Positions 1-5,742 of a stretch of 7,561 nucleotides of DNA are shown here, piece by piece. The DNA lies in NCBI GenBank assembly GCA_017420625.1, contig JAFOIR010000284.1, positions 1 to 7,561 on the forward strand, in the 5' to 3' direction. Position 1 is the stretch's first letter, and each line of letters starts with the position of its first letter. This DNA is from Bacillota bacterium (GTDB lineage: Bacteria > Bacillota_A > Clostridia > Lachnospirales > Bianqueaceae). The notes under the pieces were generated by a model. It ran no database searches. It saw only the letters and a list, made by a program, of their open reading frames with translations, and had not been told where the DNA came from. A program made the translations under genes and the position numbers.

Positions 1-783
1 ACAGACATCAGCAAGATCGGCAAAGCAGACTTCCGGCTCCATCATCCAGAATTCAGCCGCATGACGTGGGGTGTTGCTGTTTTCTGCACGGAAGGTAGGT
101 CCGAAGGTATAGATGTTGCGAAATGCCGTTGCAAAGGTTTCACCGTTCAGCTGACCGGATACCGTCAGCGATGCCATCTTGCCGAAGAAGTCCTCAGAGA
201 AATCGGGTGTTCCGTCTTCCTTGAAAGCCTGTTTCTTCGGATCGATCGTGGTAACACGGAACATTTCGCCGGCGCCTTCTGCATCAGAACCGGTGATGAT
301 GGGCGTATTCACATAGACGAAGCCTCTCTCCTGGAAGAACTTGTGGATCGCGAATGCAGCCAGGGAACGGACGCGGAAGACTGCCTGGAACGTGTTGCTG
401 CGCGGACGAAGATGAGCGATCGTACGCAGATATTCCATCGTATGACGCTTTTTCTGCAGCGGGTAGTCCGGTGTGGAAAGACCTTCGACCTCGACCTTTT
501 CTGCGTGCAGTTCAAACGGCTGCTTGGCATTGGGAGTGAGGAGGAGCTGACCGGTCACGATGATAGCTGAGCCAACCGGAATATGGCTGATCTCGTCAAA
601 GTTCTGAACTTTTTCTGCCTCGTAGACGACCTGCAGCGTAGAGAAGCAGGTGCCGTCGGCGAGTACGATAAAGCCGATGGATTTGGAATCACGGATACTT
701 CTGACCCATCCGCCGATGGATAAGGTCTTTCCGTCGAAAGAAGCCGGATCTTTATAAAGATCACGAAGTAATGTTAAGTCCAT
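1..783 (-). CDS. asnS: Asparaginyl-tRNA synthetase, N-terminal part (runs off left edge)
   Basis: Cytoplasmic class II aminoacyl-tRNA synthetase that charges tRNA-Asn with asparagine using ATP. The 261 visible codons are open from the ATG at 783-781 to base 1. Bacterial AsnRS is usually about 460 residues, so a little over half is present. Residues about 18-102 form the N-terminal OB-fold anticodon-binding domain ([16 protein letters not shown], then VTGQLLLTP). The catalytic domain begins near 115 ([34 protein letters not shown] is motif 1). Motif 2 is read as [21 protein letters not shown] (231-251); the RH-AEFWM-EPE signature separates AsnRS from AspRS. The start is supported by a GAGG Shine-Dalgarno (complement of 792-795), 8 nt upstream. 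guaB ends 30 nt before it on the same strand with no visible terminator, so co-transcription from the guaB promoter is inferred. Motif 3 lies outside the window. Confidence 0.96.
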   Translation of the reverse strand, partial: MDLTLLRDLYKDPASFDGKTLSIGGWVRSIRDSKSIGFIVLADGTCFSTLQVVYEAEKVQNFDEISHIPVGSAIIVTGQLLLTPNAKQPFELHAEKVEVEGLSTPDYPLQKKRHTMEYLRTIAHLRPRSNTFQAVFRVRSLAAFAIHKFFQERGFVYVNTPIITGSDAEGAGEMFRVTTIDPKKQAFKEDGTPDFSEDFFGKMASLTVSGQLNGETFATAFRNIYTFGPTFRAENSNTPRHAAEFWMMEPEVCFADLADVC

Positions 784-813
784 AAGTTTATCCTCAAATG
801 ATAGGTAAGCGTT

Positions 814-2319
814 TTATTTTGCCTGTTCACTGGAGTGCAGGGTGACGTCGTGGTAGCCGCCCTCGACGATACTGGTAGCAGAGACCAGAGTGATCTTGGC
901 TTTCTGCTGAAGCTCTTCGATCGTCAGTGCACCGCAGTTGCACATGGTATGTTTGACTTTGGAAAGAGAAAGGTTCACATTGTCCTTCAGACTGCCGGCA
1001 TAGGGAACATAGGAGTCGACACCTTCCTCGAAGGCCATTTTCTTTTCGCCGCCGAGGTCGTATCTCTGCCAGTTTCTGGCACGGTTGGAACCTTCGCCCC
1101 AGTACTCTTTGACATAGGAACCATTGACCATCAGGCGATTGGTGGGAGATTCATCGAAGCGGGCGAAATAGCGGCCGAGCATCATGAAATCAGCACCCAT
1201 GGCAAGCGCAAGGGTCATATGATAGTCGTGAACAATACCGCCGTCGGAGCAGATCGGGATATAAACACCGGTCTCCTTGAAGTACTCATCTCTGGCGGCT
1301 GCAACATCGATCACAGCGCTGGCCTGACCGCGGCCGATACCTTTCTGCTCACGGGTGATGCAGATGGAACCGCCGCCGATACCGATCTTGATGAAGTCCG
1401 CGCCGGCATTTGCCAGATACAGGAAACCTTCCCGGTCGACAACATTTCCGGCACCGACTTTGACGGTGTCGCCGTAGCGTTCACGGATGAATTTGATGGT
1501 CTCTTCCTGCCAGATGGAGAAACCTTCGGAGGAGTCGATGCAAAGAACGTCCGCACCGGCTTCGACCAGAGCAGGTACACGCTCGGCATAGTCACGGGAG
1601 TTGATGCCGGCACCGACCATGTAGCGTTTCTGGCTGTCCAGCAGCTCCAGCGGATTTTCCTTGTGAGAATCGTAGTCCTTGCGGAATACGAAATATTTCA
1701 GATGCTGATTCTTGTCGATGATCGGAAGGGAATTGAGCTTGTGATCCCAGATGATATCATTGGCGATCTTAAGTGTGGTTTCTTCACCGGCTACGACCAG
1801 TTTGTCAAATGGCGTCATGAACTCCGAGACCTTGGTGGACTTGTCCATGCGGCTTACGCGGTAGTCACGGGAGGAAACGATGCCCAGAAGTTTCCCGGTG
1901 GAAGAACCATCTTCCGTGACAGCCATGGTGGAATGACCGGTCTTCGCTTTGAGGTTTAATACGTCTGCGAGGGTCTGATCCGGAGTCAGGTTGGAATCAC
2001 TGGGAACAAAACCAGCTTTATAATTCTTGACGCGGGCAACCATCGCTGCCTCGTCTTCGATGGACTGAGATCCGTAGATAAAAGACAGGCCGCCTTCGGT
2101 AGCCAGGGCAATTGCCATTCTCTCGCCGGAGACTGACTGCATGATGGCGGAAGTCATCGGGATATTGAGGCAGATCGGGCATTCTTCCTGCCCCTTGCGA
2201 TATTTGACCAGGGGGGTTCTCAGGGACACATTGGAAGGAATACAGTCAGGACCGGTGTAACCGGGGACTAAAAGGTATTCACTGAAGGTGTGGGAGGGTT
2301 CAGGATAGTAGTAAGCCAT
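814..2319 (-). CDS. guaB: Inosine-5'-monophosphate dehydrogenase
   Basis: Cytoplasmic enzyme oxidising IMP to XMP with NAD+, the committed step of guanine nucleotide synthesis. The 501-residue product has the normal IMPDH length. A TIM-barrel core surrounds a CBS-domain pair at about residues 110-225. Visible motifs are [14 protein letters not shown] (51-64), [12 protein letters not shown] (255-266), VKVGAGNV (287-294), the catalytic loop [18 protein letters not shown] with Cys320, SDGGI (358-362) and LGRYFA (381-386). The mobile flap carries the Arg419-Tyr420 pair. The catalytic loop reads GGGSICITR instead of the commoner GPGSICTTR; from memory this is a recognised clostridial subtype. A GMP reductase is unlikely because the CBS pair and flap Arg-Tyr are present. 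An in-frame ATG at 2379 would add 20 residues, but it lies upstream of the -10 box, whereas the ATG at 2319 has an AGGAG site 6 nt away. asnS follows 30 nt downstream. Confidence 0.97.
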   Translation of the reverse strand: MAYYYPEPSHTFSEYLLVPGYTGPDCIPSNVSLRTPLVKYRKGQEECPICLNIPMTSAIMQSVSGERMAIALATEGGLSFIYGSQSIEDEAAMVARVKNYKAGFVPSDSNLTPDQTLADVLNLKAKTGHSTMAVTEDGSSTGKLLGIVSSRDYRVSRMDKSTKVSEFMTPFDKLVVAGEETTLKIANDIIWDHKLNSLPIIDKNQHLKYFVFRKDYDSHKENPLELLDSQKRYMVGAGINSRDYAERVPALVEAGADVLCIDSSEGFSIWQEETIKFIRERYGDTVKVGAGNVVDREGFLYLANAGADFIKIGIGGGSICITREQKGIGRGQASAVIDVAAARDEYFKETGVYIPICSDGGIVHDYHMTLALAMGADFMMLGRYFARFDESPTNRLMVNGSYVKEYWGEGSNRARNWQRYDLGGEKKMAFEEGVDSYVPYAGSLKDNVNLSLSKVKHTMCNCGALTIEELQQKAKITLVSATSIVEGGYHDVTLHSSEQAK

Positions 2320-2324
2320 GTTTG

Positions 2325-2330
2325 TCTCCT
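2325..2330 (-). promoter_or_regulatory. Shine-Dalgarno site of guaB
   Basis: On the minus strand the sequence reads AGGAGA followed by CAAAC and then ATG at 2319. This strong, well-spaced site fixes the guaB start at MAYYYPEP rather than at the longer in-frame ATG at 2379. Confidence 0.9.
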
Positions 2331-2350
2331 CATAAAAAATTATTTCGAAT

Positions 2351-2379
2351 ATTATATCAGTAAGACAGGATAATATCAA
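2351..2379 (-). promoter_or_regulatory. Sigma-A type promoter of guaB(-asnS)
   Basis: On the minus strand the -35 box TTGATA (2379-2374) and the -10 box TATAAT (2356-2351) are separated by exactly 17 bp. TG sits one base before the -10 (TGATATAAT), the extended -10 form. Transcription would start near 2344, giving a leader of roughly 25 nt, too short for a riboswitch. The boxes match the vegetative consensus at 5/6 and 6/6, so strong housekeeping expression is expected. No promoter is visible before asnS, which probably depends on this one. Confidence 0.9.
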
Positions 2380-2461
2380 TCTGCTTTCCTCTTAAAGACG
2401 GAACGGTTTTGTCTTGTTTTTGTGGTCAAAATGACGATTCAGCCGAAAAGAAAGCCTGATG

Positions 2462-2501
2462 GGACAATGGGACGACGCTTAAAGGATGTGTCCCTTTGTC
2501 C
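2462..2501. repeat. Interrupted inverted repeat, possible REP-like hairpin
   Basis: Left arm GGACAA-T-GGGAC (2462-2473) pairs with right arm GTCCC-T-TTGTCC (2490-2501). This gives 11 base pairs with one T/T mismatch around a 16-nt loop. Arms built of GGGAC and TTGTCC blocks resemble, from memory, the palindromes left by REP-associated Y1 tyrosine transposases in Firmicutes, but no transposase gene lies here. It has no U-tract, so it is not itself an intrinsic terminator. Confidence 0.6.
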
Positions 2502-2528
2502 GAAGAGCAAGGCGGCTGTTTATGAACA

Positions 2529-2553
2529 CTCTGGAAAAACCAGGGCTTTTTTT
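2529..2553 (+). terminator. Rho-independent terminator, rightward
   Basis: CTCTGG (2529-2534) pairs with CCAGGG (2540-2545), with one U-G pair and an AAAAA loop. A single C and seven T residues (2547-2553) follow. The T-tract fits the plus strand only. No plus-strand gene lies immediately upstream in the window, so it may end a small RNA, a decayed gene, or a leader transcript. If active, tad transcription must start downstream of it or read through. Confidence 0.6.
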
Positions 2554-2711
2554 ATTGTGTAAAATAGAAAATCCTATCATTCTGACGCATAATCGAGCAA
2601 CCACAACACGTGAGCTGGAAGTGGTACAGGCTCTTTGGGGGAGGGGACAGGCAAGGATTTCAAAGCCACTTTGAATCAGACTCTTAGACAAGCTGAGATT
2701 CGCACATGAAA

Positions 2712-2743
2712 CCCCCATTCCTTATTTCCCCTCCTTCTTTTTT
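2712..2743 (+). promoter_or_regulatory. Pyrimidine-rich leader with two anti-Shine-Dalgarno-like TCCTT motifs
   Basis: In this 32-nt stretch only two bases are purines. It ends right before the tadZ Shine-Dalgarno. TCCTT occurs at 2719-2723 and again at 2732-2736; either could base-pair with AAGGA (2747-2751) of the ribosome binding site and occlude it. A regulatory role is inference only; it could simply be a low-complexity leader. Confidence 0.3.
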
Positions 2744-2751
2744 GGAAAGGA
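2744..2751 (+). promoter_or_regulatory. Shine-Dalgarno site of tadZ
   Basis: GGAAAGGA lies 8 nt before the ATG at 2760. The alternative in-frame ATG at 2706 has no recognisable ribosome binding site, so this site decides the start in favour of MDKISLYI. Confidence 0.8.
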
Positions 2752-2759
2752 TCAGTTGG

Positions 2760-3842
2760 ATGGATAAGATCAGTCTATATATCGATACGAGAGACCGGCT
2801 CTATGCGGTTCGTCTGGCGGAGTATTTCAGCAAATATTTCGCATCTTCCATGGATGTATTTCTGTCTGAATTCGGGCAGGATGAGGACAACTTTGCTTTG
2901 AAGTCCCAGGGACCGCTGGTGTTGCTAACGGACGATCCCGAAGCCTATCGGGGACCGAAAGCAGACCAGATTCTGCTTTTATCCGAGCAAAACGGCATCG
3001 ATCCGTATCAGTCGGCCAGAGATATCGCGGACCGGATTCTGTCTGCCTGTCACAGCAGGAAAGAGGAGAATGCAAAACTTCTTAAGAAAGAACAACAATT
3101 ATCCCTTCTGGAGGATCCCAGACTGGGATTTGGGAAAATGATCGCTTTTTGTGCATCTGCCGGCGGGATCGGCCTTTCTACCCTGATGCTTTCTTCAGCC
3201 ATGGCACTCAAAGGAACGGGATTCTCTGTCCTGGTGCTGACGCTGGATCCGGTTTTTCCGTCCTGTCTTTCTCTGTCAGCCGGCGGATCATTCGGAGATC
3301 TTTGCTACAGCCTGCTTTCTGAAGAAAGAGAGATTTTTAACCGTCGGATCAGGGAACTGCCGTCAGCAGCAAAAGGATGGGAGGAGAATATCCGTTTCCT
3401 GCCGCCGCCTCTTCGGCCTGATGATCTTCTGGATCTTTCGGAAGACGAGCTAAGAGATCTGATGGAAGATTTTCGGGATTGCTATGATGTGACGCTGATC
3501 GATCTTGGATCAAGACTCTATCAGCCGCACCGGCAGATCTTATCTGAAAGTGACCGGATCTTCTATCTGCAGGAAGCTTCCGAAGAAGGGAGTTTTCGCA
3601 GTGAGAAACTGCCGCAGGGGTGGATACCGGAAGAAAAAACGACACGCTTTCTCATAGAGAATCTTCGTACGGAGAAAGCTTCAAGGGCAGAAAAGGAGAT
3701 GAGACGCATGCTGCCGCCTGATCAGATCTGGCTTACCAAAGCACCGGAACTAAGAGAAAAGGGAGACATCCGGCGTCTTGGAGACACTTCTGCTTATCTT
3801 GAAACAGTCAGAAAGGCAGTTCTGGAGACGTGCGGAGGGTGA
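2760..3842 (+). CDS. tadZ: TadZ/CpaE-like pilus assembly protein (ParA/MinD-fold)
   Basis: A 360-residue cytoplasmic protein at the head of the pilus operon. TadZ proteins position the Tad machine and recruit other components. Residues 1-95 look like an atypical receiver domain (MDKISLYIDTRDRLYAVRLA; VLLTDDPEAYRG at 54-65). A charged linker follows (100-120), then a MinD/ParA-like ATPase domain from about 125. Its P-loop reads SAGGIGLSTL (133-142), where the usual KGGxGKST has two lysines; both are absent. The later ParA-type strand is YDVTLIDLGS (242-251). A degenerate P-loop is known in the family: the Eubacterium rectale TadZ structure was described with a variant deviant Walker A that binds ATP but hydrolyses it weakly. 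The gene ends in TGATG, overlapping the tadA start by one base. The C-terminal third is poorly conserved to my eye; position in the operon strongly supports the assignment. Confidence 0.85.
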   Translation: MDKISLYIDTRDRLYAVRLAEYFSKYFASSMDVFLSEFGQDEDNFALKSQGPLVLLTDDPEAYRGPKADQILLLSEQNGIDPYQSARDIADRILSACHSRKEENAKLLKKEQQLSLLEDPRLGFGKMIAFCASAGGIGLSTLMLSSAMALKGTGFSVLVLTLDPVFPSCLSLSAGGSFGDLCYSLLSEEREIFNRRIRELPSAAKGWEENIRFLPPPLRPDDLLDLSEDELRDLMEDFRDCYDVTLIDLGSRLYQPHRQILSESDRIFYLQEASEEGSFRSEKLPQGWIPEEKTTRFLIENLRTEKASRAEKEMRRMLPPDQIWLTKAPELREKGDIRRLGDTSAYLETVRKAVLETCGG

Positions 3843-4987
3843 TGGACCGGTACGTTTCCCTGTTGGAAAGTGTCAAGGAAAGAGCGAGAGATCTGCAGAT
3901 CTACACGGATGAAGGGATTCGTCAGATCATCTTTGAAAAAGTGAAATCGGCATCTGACCTTTCTCTTCGTGACAGAGTCCGCATCGGAAAGAGAATTTTC
4001 AATTCCATCCGCCGGATGGATATCCTGCAGCCGCTTCTTGATGATGATGAAGTGACCGATATCATGGTGAACGGAGCGGAGCGGATATTCTATACGCGCC
4101 GTGGGCAGATGCTTCAGTATGAGGATTGTTTTGAAAGTGAAGAACGACTGGAAGATCTGATACAGCAAATCGTCGGGAGTGTCAATCGTATTGTCAATGA
4201 ATCCTCTCCGATCGTAGATGCAAGACTCCCGGATGGATCCAGGGTGCATGCAGTGCTGCCGCCGGTATCACTCTCGGGTGCACTGCTGACGATCAGACGC
4301 TTTCGGGATGAGCCGATCCGTCTGGAGGATATGCTGATAGAAGGAACACTGGATGAGGTACTGGCGGATTTTCTGAAAAACCTGGTGGAAGAAAGAAAAA
4401 ATCTGTTCATCTGCGGAGGAACCTCCTCCGGAAAGACAACGCTCTTAGGGGCACTGGGCGGGCTCATTCCCTCTTCGGAGAGGGTTGTGACGATCGAAGA
4501 TTCAGCCGAGCTTCGCATTATCGGTCCGGAAAATCTGGTATCGATGGAGACCCGGGCAGCAGGACCGGACGGAAGAGGAAAAATCACGCTAAGGGATCTG
4601 ATCCGGGCTTCGCTCAGAATGAATCCCGATCGACTGATCGTCGGAGAAGTTCGGGGAGAAGAAGCTATCGATATGCTGAGCGGAATGAATACCGGTCATG
4701 CAGCCATGTCTACCGGCCACGCTAATTCCTGCCGGGATATGATCCGCCGGCTTGAATCCATGGTCTGGATGGGAATGGATATTCCCATGGAAGCGATCCG
4801 GATGCAGATCGCTTCTGCACTGGACTATCTCATCTATATGGAAAAGATCCCGGGAGGAATACGCAGAATAGGGCAGATCATGTCCGTTGATGAGCTCAAG
4901 GAAGGGGAGATCCTTCTGAAAACAGTGATGGATCGGGATCAGGAAGGGATGATCAGATGGTACGAAAACGAAATAAAAAGCTGGTAA
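3842..4987 (+). CDS. tadA: TadA/CpaF-type pilus assembly motor ATPase
   Basis: Secretion-superfamily hexameric ATPase (VirB11/CpaF class) that powers Flp pilin assembly at the cytoplasmic face. The 381 residues contain an N-terminal region with DDDEVTDIMVNG (67-78), a conserved TadA signature, and DARLPDGSRVHAVLPP (126-141). Walker A is GGTSSGKTT (192-200, Lys198). The Asp box is TIEDSAEL (217-224, Glu219/Asp220). Walker B is LIVGEVRGEE (265-274, Glu269). The His box is GHAAMSTGHANS (285-296), followed by RRLESMV (302-308). Length matches Firmicute TadA/CpaF proteins. The ATG sits in a TGATG overlap with tadZ. GGAGGG (3834-3839) is close to the start, leaving a short gap of only 2-3 nt, so coupling to tadZ is likely. 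A GTG at 3830 would add four residues and cannot be excluded. The His box looks one residue shorter than the GHxGSxxTxHA form I remember. Confidence 0.95.
   Translation: MDRYVSLLESVKERARDLQIYTDEGIRQIIFEKVKSASDLSLRDRVRIGKRIFNSIRRMDILQPLLDDDEVTDIMVNGAERIFYTRRGQMLQYEDCFESEERLEDLIQQIVGSVNRIVNESSPIVDARLPDGSRVHAVLPPVSLSGALLTIRRFRDEPIRLEDMLIEGTLDEVLADFLKNLVEERKNLFICGGTSSGKTTLLGALGGLIPSSERVVTIEDSAELRIIGPENLVSMETRAAGPDGRGKITLRDLIRASLRMNPDRLIVGEVRGEEAIDMLSGMNTGHAAMSTGHANSCRDMIRRLESMVWMGMDIPMEAIRMQIASALDYLIYMEKIPGGIRRIGQIMSVDELKEGEILLKTVMDRDQEGMIRWYENEIKSW
4941..4948 (+). promoter_or_regulatory. Shine-Dalgarno site of tadB inside tadA
   Basis: AGGAAGGG lies within the last codons of tadA, 8 nt before the tadB ATG at 4957. 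It supports a genuine 31-nt gene overlap rather than a later start. Confidence 0.75.
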
Positions 4988-5742
4988 CTGGAGTCGGCAA
5001 TCGACATCCGCCTGATAAAAAGGCAAAATCTGACATCGCAGTTCACCTCCTTTATGCGCTGGCAGGCGCATGCCTGATGTCGCTGGCTGCCTTTGTCTTT
5101 TCGCATCAGAAACTGGTTCTTCTGGCGGCTGCCTGTTTCGGCGCCGTGGTCGGTCCCGGCGAATTCCGGCGAAGCAGGCAGAAAAAGGAAAAACAGCTTC
5201 TGAGAACAGAGATGAAGGAAGTCCTGGACGATCTGCTGATACTGCTCCGCTCCGGAAGATCATTGGAAAGCGCGCTTCTATCCTGCTTTCTGGAAATGGA
5301 TCCGAAGGAGAAAAAGTACAGCTATCCTCTTTTTGAGGAAATGGCTGCCGGGCTGAAGCTCAGTTATTCAGCGGAAGAAGCCCTTGCCAAGATGGCTGAA
5401 AAGAGCGGGATAGAGGAGATCCGGTCTCTTTCAAAGACCATCGAGATCTGCAAGCGGACAGAAGGCGATACTGCCAAGGTTATGGAACAAACGGTCCGGT
5501 ATCTCAAAGACCGGATGGAAATTCAGGCAGAAATCAAAATCCTTCTGGCGAAGAAACAGATGGAGCAGAAAATCATGGGAATCATGCCTTTTGGTATGAT
5601 CTTTCTGCTCCTTCTGCTTTCGCCTGGTTATCTTTCACCGCTTTACCGGACGATCACGGGGCAGATCGTGATGGTATGTGCGGCTGCGCTGATGGCGCTT
5701 AGTATCTGGCTGTCCCGAAAAATCATTCAGATCGACCTATGA
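4957..5742 (+). CDS. tadB: TadB-like inner platform protein (T2SS F domain)
   Basis: A 261-residue polytopic membrane protein of the GspF/TadB class that, with TadC, forms the platform on which the TadA motor acts. Two hydrophobic segments lie near the N-terminus (about 28-48 and 52-67). A cytoplasmic helical T2SSF domain follows (about 85-200) with LDDLLILLRSGRSLESAL (90-107), the region LSKTIEICKRTEGDTAKVME (158-177) and a charged AEIKILLAKKQMEQKI helix. The C-terminal segments lie at about 204-223 and 234-252. The ATG overlaps the end of tadA by 31 nt and is preceded at 8 nt by AGGAAGGG (4941-4948), which supports this start. Its stop shares ATGA with the tadC start. TadB versus the TadC homologue is assigned by order: tadB directly follows tadA. 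Confidence 0.9.
   Translation: MVRKRNKKLVTGVGNRHPPDKKAKSDIAVHLLYALAGACLMSLAAFVFSHQKLVLLAAACFGAVVGPGEFRRSRQKKEKQLLRTEMKEVLDDLLILLRSGRSLESALLSCFLEMDPKEKKYSYPLFEEMAAGLKLSYSAEEALAKMAEKSGIEEIRSLSKTIEICKRTEGDTAKVMEQTVRYLKDRMEIQAEIKILLAKKQMEQKIMGIMPFGMIFLLLLLSPGYLSPLYRTITGQIVMVCAAALMALSIWLSRKIIQIDL

Larger units (their letters stand above)
2380..2759. other. Divergent intergenic region between guaB and tadZ
   Basis: About 380 nt separate the guaB promoter from the tadZ start. I see no supported gene. The short frames here (for example 62 codons on plus from 2486 and 79 codons on minus ending at 2479) have no convincing Shine-Dalgarno and no family resemblance. The region contains an interrupted inverted repeat at 2462-2501, a rightward terminator at 2529-2553, a G-rich run near 2636-2646 and a pyrimidine-rich leader at 2712-2743. 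The stretch 2554-2711 contains nothing I can identify. No plus-strand promoter with a good -35/-10 pair was found: CATAAT at 2588-2593 and TAAAAT at 2560-2565 resemble -10 boxes but lack a -35 partner. Confidence 0.6.

Noticed and set aside
61..570. A 169-codon open frame on the plus strand
   Set aside because: It lies antisense to asnS, which has clear class II motifs through the same bases.
835..1959. A 374-codon open frame on the plus strand
   Set aside because: It is the antisense shadow of guaB, whose motifs, promoter and ribosome binding site are unambiguous. The plus frame resembles no known family.
2320..2379. A 20-residue N-terminal extension of guaB from the ATG at 2379
   Set aside because: The extension contains the -10 and most of the -35 box, so it would not be in the mRNA. 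The ATG at 2319 has the AGGAG site.
2409..2437. Possible plus-strand promoter (TTGTCT or TTGTTT as -35)
   Set aside because: No -10-like hexamer occurs at 16-18 bp spacing.
2454..2560. c-di-GMP riboswitch before the pilus operon
   Set aside because: Neither the GEMM-I core sequences nor a class II pseudoknot pattern could be found; GACGCTT is only a partial, isolated resemblance.
2486..2674. Possible 62-residue small protein on plus
   Set aside because: It starts inside an inverted repeat, reads through the terminator hairpin and has no convincing Shine-Dalgarno or recognisable motif.
2580..2700. tRNA-like gene in the intergenic region
   Set aside because: No acceptor stem pairing, GGTTCGA-type T-loop or anticodon arm could be assembled.
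2479..2718. Possible 79-residue small protein on minus
   Set aside because: It has no ribosome binding site or known motif and ends within the inverted repeat. Low-complexity intergenic sequence is the simpler reading.
2706..2759. An 18-residue N-terminal extension of tadZ from the ATG at 2706
   Set aside because: It has no ribosome binding site, translates a pyrimidine-rich leader, and the ATG at 2760 is preceded by GGAAAGGA at 8 nt.
4589..5263. A 224-codon open frame on the minus strand across tadA and tadB
   Set aside because: It is antisense to two genes with clear motifs and has no ribosome binding site or family resemblance.
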